DNA of 64,000 nt from Erwinia persicina (GTDB taxonomy: Bacteria; Pseudomonadota; Gammaproteobacteria; Enterobacterales; Enterobacteriaceae), in the NCBI RefSeq assembly GCF_014838825.1, contig NZ_JACYMO010000002.1:248001-312000 (forward strand). Direction: 5' to 3'. The notes under the pieces were generated by a model, which was not told where the DNA came from, searched no databases, and saw only the letters and a list, made by a program, of their open reading frames with translations. Each line of letters begins with the position of its first letter. Position 1 is the stretch's first letter. Of the stretch, positions 18,276 through 26,046 are shown in pieces. The translations under genes and the position numbers were made by a program.

Positions 18276-18851
18276 TCAGGGGGGCGCGGAATGCGCGGCA
18301 ATGGTCAGGTCAATCGCCACCCGGTCATCCACTACGCCGACCAGACGGTCTACCCTGAAGGCACTGCGGGAGATGGCCGTAGAGGCATGCAGCGCCAGGC
18401 TTTGCGCACCAGGAGCCAGCACGCCATGATTATCCAGCGTGGCCTCCATCACCACCGGGCGACGCACATCTTTCACTGAAAGCAAACCAAAAATTCTGAA
18501 CTGCCCCTGACCCAACGCGACCACCCGACTGCTGGTAAAAAGTATCCAGGGGTAGTGCGCCGCATCAAAAAACAGCGCCCCTTTAAGCTGGCTGGTCAGC
18601 AGAATATTGGACGCCACCAGCGTGGCCACCGGGATTTTCACCTCAATATGGTCCTGCCAGTCGGCGGCGGGATCGAGCGTTACGGTCCCCGTTACCCCCT
18701 GCAGGCGGGCCTGAGAAAAAGCATGACCAAATGCGCGCCAGGAGAGGCCTATAGCCGTTTTATCCGTTGAAATAGCATAGGTTGCAGGGGCCGCATACAG
18801 CGCCGTACTCATCAGCAATAAAAAACTCAGTAAATACACAGGGCGAGTCAT
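18276..18851 (-). CDS. YceI-like periplasmic protein
   Basis: A secreted protein of the YceI superfamily, whose lipocalin-like barrel binds isoprenoid or other lipids; the role of this member is unknown. The 191 residues start with a signal peptide ending 'STALYAA' (about residue 20). Family features are the early 'TYAISTDKTAIGLSWRAFGHA', the central 'SQLKGALFFDAAHYPWILFTS', and 'FGLLSVKDVRRPVVMEAT'. It has an AACGGAGG ribosome site. It is inserted between rimK and ybjN and has no counterpart at this place in E. coli. Confidence 0.75.
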   Translation of the reverse strand: MTRPVYLLSFLLLMSTALYAAPATYAISTDKTAIGLSWRAFGHAFSQARLQGVTGTVTLDPAADWQDHIEVKIPVATLVASNILLTSQLKGALFFDAAHYPWILFTSSRVVALGQGQFRIFGLLSVKDVRRPVVMEATLDNHGVLAPGAQSLALHASTAISRSAFRVDRLVGVVDDRVAIDLTIAAHSAPP

Positions 18852-18964
18852 CGGTAAACCTCCGTTTAGCAGTCATAGCGTAAACACCTGACCACGCCAT
18901 TCTATTCACCGATTTATCCGCATGATGGCTACAGCGCCGGATTGCCCGACGCTAACGATGCCCT

Positions 18965-19867
18965 TTATCCACCGGTTTTCAGACAAAAACCGGGCTGGGC
19001 CTGCTCTTCAATCCATCCAATCATCTTAGCGGCTATATTCAGCCCAGTGGTCTTTTCAATCCCCTCCAGTCCGGGAGACGCATTCACTTCCATCACCAGC
19101 GGACCACGGTGAGCGCGCAGGATATCCACACCAGCCACATCCAGCCCCAGCGTCGCGGCAGCTTTGATCGCTATTGCCCGTTCAGCAGCGCTGATCGTTA
19201 CCCGCCGGGCCCGGCCGCCGCGATGCAGATTCGAGCGGAAATCGCCCTCTTTCGCCTCGCGTTCAATCGCCCCGACCACCTCTCCGCCAATCACCAGACA
19301 GCGCACGTCACAGCCGCGGGCTTCTTTGATGAACTCCTGCACAAGGATGTGGGCATTGAGGCCGCGAAAGGCATCTATAACGCTTTCCGCAGCCTGACGA
19401 GTTTCCGCCAGCACCACGCCAATGCCCTGCGTCCCCTCAACCAGCTTGACCACCAGCGGTGCGCCCCCCACCATCTCGATCAAATCCCGGGTATCATCCG
19501 GTGAATGAGCAAAACCCGTCACCGGCATGGCAATCCCCGCCCTTGCCAGCAGCTGCAGTGAGCGCAGTTTGTCCCGCGCCCGGGCAATCGCCAGCGATTC
19601 ATTGAGCGGATAACTGCCGCACATTTCGAACTGGCGCAGGACTGCCGTCGCGTAAAACGTGGTGGCGGATCCTATACGCGGGATCACCGCATCGAAGTGC
19701 GCCAGCTGACGCCCCTGATAATGAATCGCCGATGAGCCCGGATTGATATTCATATAGCAGGAGAGCGGATCAATGACCTCAACGCTGTGCCCGCGTGCCC
19801 GCGCGGCCTCCAGCAAACGCTTACACGAGTAAAGCGAACCATCACGGGAAAGAATGGCAATTTTCAC
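18965..19867 (-). CDS. rimK: Ribosomal protein S6 modification protein RimK
   Basis: RimK is an ATP-grasp ligase that adds glutamate residues to the C-terminus of ribosomal protein S6. The product has 300 residues, the E. coli length, with an N-terminal pre-ATP-grasp domain, the ATP-grasp core ('[17 protein letters not shown]', '[20 protein letters not shown]') and the Mg-binding '[15 protein letters not shown]'. The start is a GTG at 19867 with GGAGG seven bases upstream. It is the last gene of the ybjC-nfsA-rimK operon. Confidence 0.95.
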   Translation of the reverse strand: MKIAILSRDGSLYSCKRLLEAARARGHSVEVIDPLSCYMNINPGSSAIHYQGRQLAHFDAVIPRIGSATTFYATAVLRQFEMCGSYPLNESLAIARARDKLRSLQLLARAGIAMPVTGFAHSPDDTRDLIEMVGGAPLVVKLVEGTQGIGVVLAETRQAAESVIDAFRGLNAHILVQEFIKEARGCDVRCLVIGGEVVGAIEREAKEGDFRSNLHRGGRARRVTISAAERAIAIKAAATLGLDVAGVDILRAHRGPLVMEVNASPGLEGIEKTTGLNIAAKMIGWIEEQAQPGFCLKTGG

Positions 19868-19890
19868 CAGAAGCCTCCGGGGCGAAAGGG

Positions 19891-20613
19891 TTAGCGCGTT
19901 GCCCAGCCCTGCTGATGCAGGTAGTCAAGGATAAACGGGCGGCTCTCTTTAATGATGGTTTTCTGGATATGCTCACTCCAGCTTTCCGAGCGGCGATTGC
20001 TGTCGCGTGACTCATAATAAGCCACCAGCTCACGGTCATATTCCGCCAGCAGCACAGGGTCGAGCGGCTGATAGTGGTTTTCGTGCATCAGCATGGCCGC
20101 TGGCATACGCGGTTTGGTGTCCGGGTCCTGCTCAGGACTGCCCAGACACAGGCCAAACAGCGGCAGGACAAATTTCGGCAGGCCAAGCAGTTCAGTGACT
20201 TCCGCAATGTTGTTACGGATACCGCCAATATAGCAGCCACCAAAGCCCAGCGACTCTGCAGCCACCATTGCATTCTGCGCCATCAGTGCCGTATCGACAC
20301 AGCCCAGCAGCAGCTGCTCTGCCAGCCCCAGCTGCGCATCAGGGCAGATTTGCTGATTACGGTTAAAGTCGGCGCAGAAGACCCAAAATTCTGCCGCCTG
20401 AGCCACATATTTCTGTCCACCGCTGAGGGTCACCAGCGCGTTACGCATCTCCGGATCGGTAATGCGGATAATGGAAGAGCACTGCAAAAAACTGGACGTA
20501 GAGGCCGACTGGGCAGCATCCAGGATCGCTGCGCGCTGCTCTGCGGTCATCGCCTGGTCGCTGAAGGCACGAATCGAACGGTGCGAACACATTAGCTTAA
20601 TGGTCGGCGTCAT
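19891..20613 (-). CDS. nfsA: Oxygen-insensitive NADPH nitroreductase NfsA
   Basis: NfsA is an FMN-dependent NADPH nitroreductase and quinone reductase, part of the SoxRS response in E. coli. The product has 240 residues, the E. coli length, with 'CSHRSIRAF' and 'SSSIIRITD'-type FMN contacts at the N-terminus, '[20 protein letters not shown]', and the conserved tail '[19 protein letters not shown]'. I chose the ATG at 20613 ('MTPTIKL'), which matches the family and follows GAGAT. The gene overlaps the end of ybjC by 17 bases. Confidence 0.95.
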   Translation of the reverse strand: MTPTIKLMCSHRSIRAFSDQAMTAEQRAAILDAAQSASTSSFLQCSSIIRITDPEMRNALVTLSGGQKYVAQAAEFWVFCADFNRNQQICPDAQLGLAEQLLLGCVDTALMAQNAMVAAESLGFGGCYIGGIRNNIAEVTELLGLPKFVLPLFGLCLGSPEQDPDTKPRMPAAMLMHENHYQPLDPVLLAEYDRELVAYYESRDSNRRSESWSEHIQKTIIKESRPFILDYLHQQGWATR

Positions 20614-20884
20614 GGGGATCTCCTGGTTTGGGCTTGTCACGCGAAGATCGCGTGTTAAAAAGGTCGGGTGCCATGACCCTTGCCGTCCGCCACATCATGA
20701 CCGTGGCGGCAGGCAGCATCAGAGCAATCCCGGCAAAAATCATTACTGTTGCGGCAAGTTTACCGGTTAATGGCGACGGCAAGGGTAGCATTTCATGTAA
20801 CGTCAGGTAAGAGAGGATGAGCAGCACTATGCCAAGGACTTCAAGAACCAGCACTGCCCGGGGAAGTTGAGTAAATGCACGCAT
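20597..20884 (-). CDS. ybjC: YbjC small inner-membrane protein
   Basis: A 95-residue membrane protein of unknown function (DUF1418 type), the same length as E. coli YbjC. Two hydrophobic segments lie near 10-31 and 43-66 ('VMIFAGIALMLPAATVMMW'), followed by a polar C-terminus. The ATG at 20884 follows a GGAGAG site; the frame is open upstream but the extra residues are unconserved. It leads the nfsA-rimK operon and is divergent from grxA; in E. coli this promoter answers to SoxS. Confidence 0.88.
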   Translation of the reverse strand: MRAFTQLPRAVLVLEVLGIVLLILSYLTLHEMLPLPSPLTGKLAATVMIFAGIALMLPAATVMMWRTARVMAPDLFNTRSSRDKPKPGDPHDADH

Positions 20885-21041
20885 AATGGCTCTCCTGCTG
20901 ACGGCATTATTCTGACCGGGTGAGGATATTAAAGCGCAGAATGTGCGTTTGTGCATAGGTGCAGCGAATCAGACTAACAGGTAATTCCTTCTTCCTTTCA
21001 GCCTGGGATGCGGGCATCATAAGCGCCAATAAGCCATGATA

Positions 21042-21057
21042 TGTGACATGTATCACA
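21042..21057. promoter_or_regulatory. CRP-type palindrome upstream of grxA
   Basis: TGTGA-CATGTA-TCACA matches both half-sites of the CRP consensus exactly, and the palindrome extends one base on each side. Its centre is about 38 bases before the grxA ATG and about 165 bases before ybjC. So close to the gene it could overlap the promoter and repress. CRP control of grxA is not something I know from E. coli. Confidence 0.6.
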
Positions 21058-21087
21058 TAAAAGTTCTGACCCTTTGAGGAGAAACCT

Positions 21088-21351
21088 ATGTTTGCAGTGA
21101 TTTTTGGACGTCCTGCCTGCCCGTACTGTGTTCGCGCGAAAGAGCTGGCTGAAAAACTGACGGAAGAACGTGATGACTTTAATTTCCGCTATGTGGATAT
21201 TCACGCTGAAGGGATCAGCAAGGCTGACTTAGAGAAGACCGTGGGCAAGCCGGTTGAAACCGTGCCGCAGATCTTCCTCGACCAGACGCACATCGGTGGC
21301 TGCACAGAATTCGAAGCCTACGCGAAAGAAAACCTGGGTCTGTTCCAGTAA
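21088..21351 (+). CDS. grxA: Glutaredoxin 1
   Basis: GrxA is a small cytoplasmic disulfide reductase that uses glutathione and supplies electrons to ribonucleotide reductase and other targets; it is OxyR-induced in E. coli. The product has 87 residues (85 in E. coli), with the active site 'CPYC' (Cys11, Cys14), the cis-proline turn 'TVPQIFLD' and the glutathione-binding 'HIGGCTEFE'. A GAGGAGA ribosome site precedes the ATG. It is divergent from the ybjC-nfsA-rimK operon. Confidence 0.95.
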   Translation: MFAVIFGRPACPYCVRAKELAEKLTEERDDFNFRYVDIHAEGISKADLEKTVGKPVETVPQIFLDQTHIGGCTEFEAYAKENLGLFQ

Positions 21352-21537
21352 CACCCACTGTTTGATATAGCACCGCACGTAAGCTGTCCCTGGTCGCCCC
21401 GGTCACCGATCGCGGTAAGCTGCCGGGGAGCTTTCGTTTTCCCTGCAACCTGATAACCGGGATAGGGGCATGGCGCGTAACAGGCTCCCTGAGCGACGGT
21501 AGCCGATCGCTTATCGACCAGCCGCATTATGCGCCCG

Positions 21538-21918
21538 CTATAACTGCCTTTTCCTGTCCTGTTGCTGATGCATCTCCATTAGCGTTCGCCACAACATCAC
21601 CGTTAATGTCCCCGACCCGCACCAGAATACGGCGCTGGCAATAAAGGCGATCTCCTGACCCAGTCCCAAACGGTTAAACCCGTCTGACTGCATCAGCAGC
21701 AGACAGGGCGGTGACGCCAGGGCAATGGCAACGGCCATCGCCGTCAGCGGGGCGTCACGGGAAGTTAAGGCGGCCAGCGCTCCGGGTAAGACAAACAGCA
21801 ACAGCCCCAGTTGGGCATGGCCGCTGTACCCTGCGGGTAGCGGAAAACGTACGGCAATGTAGATTGCACCATAGAGTACGCTGCAAGCGATAAGGCCTGA
21901 CCAACGGATACCTTTCAT
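21538..21918 (-). CDS. ybjM: YbjM inner-membrane protein
   Basis: A predicted membrane protein of unknown function. It has 126 residues (125 in E. coli) and four hydrophobic segments. The conserved parts are 'GLLLFVLPGALAAL' and 'SAVFWCGSGTL'. The ATG at 21918 ('MKGIRWSG') matches the E. coli length; an in-frame ATG 20 codons upstream is possible. It converges on grxA and is divergent from ybjL, as in E. coli. Confidence 0.82.
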   Translation of the reverse strand: MKGIRWSGLIACSVLYGAIYIAVRFPLPAGYSGHAQLGLLLFVLPGALAALTSRDAPLTAMAVAIALASPPCLLLMQSDGFNRLGLGQEIAFIASAVFWCGSGTLTVMLWRTLMEMHQQQDRKRQL

Positions 21919-22227
21919 CCACACGAGAATTTTCTCCGGGTAATTATCAACCCAATTCAATTCATTTCGACGAATCAATGAGTCAGCCCACTGACGCTGA
22001 GTAACCGCTTTTTATCCTGAATATTTGCCGAAAACAAAACCCGTAACAAATAAGCCTGCCAGGTGCTGGCTGTCATCCACCATAGCGACTAAAATGAGTC
22101 GCGCTTTATCTGGCAGTCGGCTAAGACCTCTCTTAACAGGCAACAGGCATGGCTACCGTTACGCAGTGAAATTTAGCGCATAAACCCCTTCCCATCAATA
22201 GGTTACTGGTAAACAAGAAGTTAAACC
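21919..22227. other. 309-base divergent region between ybjM and ybjL
   Basis: No gene seen. It must hold the divergent promoters of ybjM and ybjL. Apart from a short palindrome (GCCAG-GTG-CTGGC at 22058-22070) I recognise no regulatory site. Confidence 0.5.
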
Positions 22228-23916
22228 GTGAATATAAACGTCGCAGATTTGTTAAGTGGAAATTACATTCTGTTATTATTTGTCGTACTGGCGCTGGGGT
22301 TATGTTTAGGCAAACTTCGGTTAGGTTCTGTTCAACTCGGTAATTCTATTGGCGTTTTAGTTGTTTCTTTACTGCTCGGCCAGCAGCATTTCTCGATTAA
22401 TACCGACGCCCTCAATTTAGGCTTTATGTTATTTATTTTTTGCGTTGGCGTGGAAGCCGGTCCCAATTTTTTCTCTATTTTCTTCCGCGACGGGAAAAAT
22501 TATCTGATGCTGGCCATTGTGATGGTCACCAGCGCGATGATCCTTGCACTGGGCCTGGGGAAACTGTTCGGCTGGGATATCGGCCTGACGGCCGGGATGC
22601 TGGCGGGTTCAATGACCTCCACCCCGGTACTGGTTGGCGCGGGGGATACTCTGCGCCAGACGCTGACTGACGGCCAGAGCCTGAGTCAGGCACAGGATCA
22701 CCTGAGCCTGGGCTACGCACTGACCTACCTGATTGGTCTGGTCAGCCTGATTTTTGGCGCACGCTATCTGCCAAAACTGCAGCATCAGGATCTGCCCACC
22801 AGCGCCCAACAGATTGCCCGCGAGCGCGGTCTGGATCCTGACAGCCAGCGGAAAGTCTATCTGCCTGTGATCCGCGCCTACCGCGTTGGGCCGGAACTGG
22901 TGGCGTGGATTGACGGTAAAAATCTGCGTGAGCTGGGGATATACCGCCAGACGGGCTGCTATATTGAGCGTATTCGACGCAACGGTATCCTGGCCAACCC
23001 GGATGGTGACGCAGTGCTTCAGCCGGGAGATGAAATTTCTCTGGTGGGCTATCCTGACGCACACTCCCGCCTCGACCCCAGCTTTCGTAACGGTAAAGAA
23101 GTCTTCGATCGTGACCTGCTGGATATGCGCATCGTCAATGAAGAGATCGTGGTTAAAAATAACAATGCGGTGAATAAACGCCTGAGCCAGCTGAAGCTGA
23201 CCGATCACGGCTGCTTTCTGAACCGGGTGATCCGCAGCCAGATTGAGATGCCGATCGACGACAGCATTATTCTCAATAAAGGCGATGTGCTGCATATCAG
23301 CGGTGAGGCAAGGCGCGTGAAGGCGGTGGCAGACCGCATCGGCTTTATCTCCATTCACAGCCAGATGACCGATCTGCTGGCTTTCTGCGCTTTCTTTATT
23401 ATCGGCCTGATGATCGGCATGATCACCTTCCAGTTCAGCAGCTTTAACTTTGGCATTGGTAACGCTGCCGGGCTGCTGTTTGCCGGGATTATGCTGGGCT
23501 TCCTGCGCGCCAACCACCCGACATTTGGCTATATCCCCCAGGGCGCACTGACCATGGTGAAAGAGTTTGGTCTGATGGTCTTTATGGCGGGCGTAGGGCT
23601 GAGCGCCGGTAGCGGTATCACTAAAGGGCTGGGTGAAACCGGTCTGCTGATGCTGGGAGCCGGTCTGGTCGTCAGCCTGGTGCCGGTGATTATCTGTTTC
23701 CTGTTCGGAGCCTGGGTGCTGAAAATGAACCGCGCCCTGCTGTTCGGAGCCATTATGGGCGCACGTACCTGTGCGCCAGCCATGGAGATCATCAGTGATA
23801 CCGCGCGCAGTAATATCCCGGCACTCGGCTATGCAGGAACCTATGCTATTGCTAACGTTTTGCTGACACTGGCCGGGACGCTGATTGTGATAATCTGGCC
23901 GATCCTTGGTGGGTAA
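22228..23916 (+). CDS. ybjL: AspT/YidE/YbjL family putative transporter YbjL
   Basis: An inner-membrane protein of the aspartate:alanine antiporter (AAE) family; the substrate of YbjL is not known. The 562 residues show about five N-terminal membrane segments, two cytoplasmic TrkA-C (RCK-C) domains (about 200-375, including '[18 protein letters not shown]' and '[16 protein letters not shown]'), and about five C-terminal segments with '[14 protein letters not shown]'. Very close to E. coli YbjL (561). It starts at a GTG with a weak AAGAAG ribosome site. The small RNA gene rybB follows on the same strand. Confidence 0.93.
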   Translation: MNINVADLLSGNYILLLFVVLALGLCLGKLRLGSVQLGNSIGVLVVSLLLGQQHFSINTDALNLGFMLFIFCVGVEAGPNFFSIFFRDGKNYLMLAIVMVTSAMILALGLGKLFGWDIGLTAGMLAGSMTSTPVLVGAGDTLRQTLTDGQSLSQAQDHLSLGYALTYLIGLVSLIFGARYLPKLQHQDLPTSAQQIARERGLDPDSQRKVYLPVIRAYRVGPELVAWIDGKNLRELGIYRQTGCYIERIRRNGILANPDGDAVLQPGDEISLVGYPDAHSRLDPSFRNGKEVFDRDLLDMRIVNEEIVVKNNNAVNKRLSQLKLTDHGCFLNRVIRSQIEMPIDDSIILNKGDVLHISGEARRVKAVADRIGFISIHSQMTDLLAFCAFFIIGLMIGMITFQFSSFNFGIGNAAGLLFAGIMLGFLRANHPTFGYIPQGALTMVKEFGLMVFMAGVGLSAGSGITKGLGETGLLMLGAGLVVSLVPVIICFLFGAWVLKMNRALLFGAIMGARTCAPAMEIISDTARSNIPALGYAGTYAIANVLLTLAGTLIVIIWPILGG

Positions 23917-23937
23917 AAAAAATTAATCGATTTCAGA

Positions 23938-23970
23938 GAACTTTTGTTGTGGGCTGAAGTCTTAATTAGT
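23938..23970 (+). promoter_or_regulatory. Sigma-E promoter of rybB
   Basis: The -35 element GAACTT (23938-23943), a 16-base spacer and the -10 element TCTTAA (23960-23965) match the envelope-stress sigma-E consensus. The -10 ends five bases before the first base of RybB. Confidence 0.75.
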
Positions 23971-24037
23971 GCCACTGCTTTTCTTTGAAATCCCCTGATT
24001 GTGGAGCCCGTTAATCGTATGATTATCGGGTTTTTTT
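23971..24037 (+). ncRNA. rybB: RybB small RNA (sigma-E-dependent regulator of porin mRNAs)
   Basis: RybB is an Hfq-dependent small RNA that base-pairs through its 5' end with outer-membrane-protein mRNAs and silences them during envelope stress. The first 18 bases, beginning GCCACTGCTTTTC, are identical to E. coli RybB as I recall it, and so is the central GTGGAGCCC. The molecule ends in a terminator: a ten-base stem with one mismatch (24007-24016 with 24021-24030), a GTAT loop and seven T residues. It is predicted at 67 bases, shorter than the 79 of E. coli because the terminator hairpin is smaller. Position after ybjL is conserved. Confidence 0.88.
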
Positions 24038-24070
24038 CTTTTGTGCTCCCCCTGCTGATCTCCCCTTCTC

Positions 24071-24087
24071 CTTAATGTTTCCTTAAG
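24071..24087 (+). promoter_or_regulatory. PmrA (BasR)-type box
   Basis: CTTAAT-GTTTC-CTTAAG fits the PmrA box pattern, two YTTAAK hexamers separated by five bases. It lies about 50 bases before the PAP2-ybjG operon. PmrA responds to iron, low pH and cationic peptides and controls lipid A and envelope modification genes in Salmonella and E. coli. A clear -10 element downstream is not obvious. Confidence 0.6.
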
Positions 24088-24138
24088 CCCTCCCCGGCAA
24101 ACTGACAGCCTGGTCCTTCGTCAGACAGTTAAATTTTC

Positions 24139-24876
24139 ATGAAATCGTCATTAATCCTCAACAAAAGCCAAACGAGCCATGCAATTAAGAGCGAAACTCT
24201 TTACCCCTTACCTGCTGGCTTTTACCTTAAGCAATTCGTGCTGTTAATTCTCAGTGCGATGCTGTTTATCTGGCTGTCGCGCAGTGAACGCTGGGATATG
24301 GCGATAACGCGGATGTGGTTCGATCCGCTGACCGGACAGTTTCCGTGGAAAGATAATGTCTGGCTGGATGCGATCAACCATCGTCTGCTGAAGCAGGGCG
24401 TTATCGTCATGGGCGTTCTGCTGCTGCTGGCCGGGTTTATCCGCCGTCAGCCGCGCTGGGTACTGGTGGCGCTGCTGATGGGCATTGGCCCGCTGGTGGT
24501 GGGCGTGCTGAAAGCCACCAGTGCCCACTCCTGCCCGTGGGACCTGGTGGAATTTGGTGGGAAGGCGGTCTCCTACCCGCTGTTCGGTGCGGTGCCGCTC
24601 AACAGCGGGCCCGGGCACTGCTTCCCGGGCGGCCATGCCTCCAGCGGGTTTAGCGCACTGGCGCTGTTTTTTCTGTTTTACCCGCGCCAGCCGCGCCTGG
24701 CCTGGGTCTGCTGGTGGTCCGCCCTGGCCCTCGGCATGGTCATGGGTTTTGGCCAGATTATGCGCGGCGCCCACTTTCTCTCTCACAATTTGTGGGCGGC
24801 ATGGTGGGTCTGGCTGACGCAGTGTGTGATTTTTGGGTGCGTAACGTACCTGCTGAAAAGAACGAGGAAATTCTGA
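24139..24876 (+). CDS. PAP2-superfamily membrane phosphatase, lipid phosphatase-like
   Basis: An inner-membrane protein of the PAP2 (type 2 phosphatidic acid phosphatase) superfamily, probably acting on a lipid phosphate or diphosphate on the periplasmic face. It has 245 residues and about five or six membrane segments. Catalytic landmarks: Lys125 of motif 1 followed by 'CP' at 132-133, motif 2 'PGGH' (163-166), and motif 3 'GAHFLSH' with His212 and His216. The arginines and aspartate of the classical motifs are replaced, as in a variant subgroup with 'HFLSH'. It overlaps ybjG by one base, so the two phosphatases are co-translated. Confidence 0.8.
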   Translation: MKSSLILNKSQTSHAIKSETLYPLPAGFYLKQFVLLILSAMLFIWLSRSERWDMAITRMWFDPLTGQFPWKDNVWLDAINHRLLKQGVIVMGVLLLLAGFIRRQPRWVLVALLMGIGPLVVGVLKATSAHSCPWDLVEFGGKAVSYPLFGAVPLNSGPGHCFPGGHASSGFSALALFFLFYPRQPRLAWVCWWSALALGMVMGFGQIMRGAHFLSHNLWAAWWVWLTQCVIFGCVTYLLKRTRKF

Positions 24877-25484
24877 TGATGGAAGAGTTAAACCGGGTGC
24901 TGTTTCTCTGGGTTAACGCCAGTACTGATTCGCCTGAATGGCTGATTGCCCTGGCGACGTTTATTGCCCGCGATCTTATTGCCATTGTGCCCCTGCTGAT
25001 TGTCGGGCTATGGCTGTGGGGACCACGCAGCCAGCTCACCTCACAGCGCGTGCTGGTGGTGAAAACAGGTGTGGCTCTGCTCTATGCTCTGGCCATCTCC
25101 TGGTGCCTTGCCCATCTGTTCCCCCATCCACGGCCTTTTGCCATCGGTCTTGGTAATCAGTTCCTGTCGCACGCGCCTGATGATTCTTACCCCAGCGATC
25201 ACGGCACGGTTATCTTTACCTTTGCCATCGCCTTTATTTGCTGGCACCGGATGTGGTCAGGTGCCATTTTACTGGTCACCGGCGTAGCCATTGCCTGGTC
25301 GCGCGTCTACCTTGGCATACACTGGCCGCTGGATATGCTGGGTGGCATGCTGGTCGGGCTGCTCTCGTGCCTGTTTGCGCAAATTTTCTGGCAGTTCTGC
25401 GGCGGCGCGTTGCTGCCCCGACTCTCTTCGCTTTATCGCACCGTCTTTGCCTTTCCCATCAGTAAAGGTTGGGTTCGCGATTAA
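24876..25484 (+). CDS. ybjG: Undecaprenyl-diphosphate phosphatase YbjG
   Basis: YbjG dephosphorylates undecaprenyl diphosphate at the periplasmic face of the inner membrane, recycling the lipid carrier for peptidoglycan and surface polysaccharides. The 202 residues contain the PAP2 motifs 'HPRPF', 'PSDHG' and 'SRVYLGIHWPLD' intact, with about five membrane segments and the conserved tail 'GWVRD'. Starts at the ATG at 24876 (overlapping the upstream stop) or the adjacent one at 24879; GAGGAAA precedes both. E. coli YbjG has 198 residues and stands without the upstream PAP2 gene. Confidence 0.92.
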   Translation: MMEELNRVLFLWVNASTDSPEWLIALATFIARDLIAIVPLLIVGLWLWGPRSQLTSQRVLVVKTGVALLYALAISWCLAHLFPHPRPFAIGLGNQFLSHAPDDSYPSDHGTVIFTFAIAFICWHRMWSGAILLVTGVAIAWSRVYLGIHWPLDMLGGMLVGLLSCLFAQIFWQFCGGALLPRLSSLYRTVFAFPISKGWVRD

Positions 25485-25493
25485 TGTTTATTT

Positions 25494-25519
25494 AGGGCCT
25501 GATTATTCAGGCCCTTTTT
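25494..25519 (+). terminator. Terminator of the PAP2-ybjG operon
   Basis: A nine-base perfect stem, AGGGCCTGA (25494-25502) with TCAGGCCCT (25507-25515), and a T tract, ten bases after the ybjG stop. Confidence 0.85.
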
Positions 25520-25870
25520 GCATTGATGCAGATCATCGTACCTTCTTTTAAAACACGAAAACTTTGCTGTTATTTCAGACAGCGGGGCGTTATTTATTGC
25601 GCAACACGCGCTTTAATCACGCCCGTTATTTTCCCTGTTGCGCAATAGCCCCCTGCAGGAAAAAATCCCTGCCACCCCAAAAACACAACCCACTGATAAA
25701 TAGTATTATTTAATAAAAAACGCCACTATTATAACCAGAATAGCTCACTACTTACCCAGTTAAAAAACAAAAAAAGCAGTGTAAATAGCTGTTTAAACAC
25801 CATTTAGCTGGTGATTAACGCCCTGAAAAAACAGCCTTGCAGACATTCACACTAAAAAAGGTGATGAAAG

Positions 25871-25886
25871 TGTGATTACGATCACC
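25871..25886 (+). promoter_or_regulatory. CRP-type site upstream of sdaC
   Basis: TGTGA-TTACGA-TCACC matches the CRP consensus in nine of ten half-site bases. It lies 160 bases before the sdaC start. CRP activation of sdaC is known in E. coli. Confidence 0.6.
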
Positions 25887-26046
25887 GGTAACCACAAAGA
25901 CAGTGCTTTCATCTATTTTTTCTGGTGGTAGAGTGTGCGCCATTAAATCAAAGTAATTAATTAAAGCCGTAATCAGAAGCGAATTCTGTAGAGGCGAATG
26001 AAATACGATTTAGTTAATTGTTTTTACCTTTTAACCTGGAGAAATC

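Larger units (their letters stand above)
25485..26046. other. 562-base stretch between ybjG and sdaC
   Basis: No gene seen. It contains the ybjG terminator at its left end, an AT-rich middle, and the CRP site at 25871-25886 in front of sdaC. Confidence 0.6.

Noticed and set aside
22609-23517. 302-codon minus-strand frame opposite ybjL
   Set aside because: Antisense shadow of the conserved TrkA-C domains of YbjL; no ribosome site.
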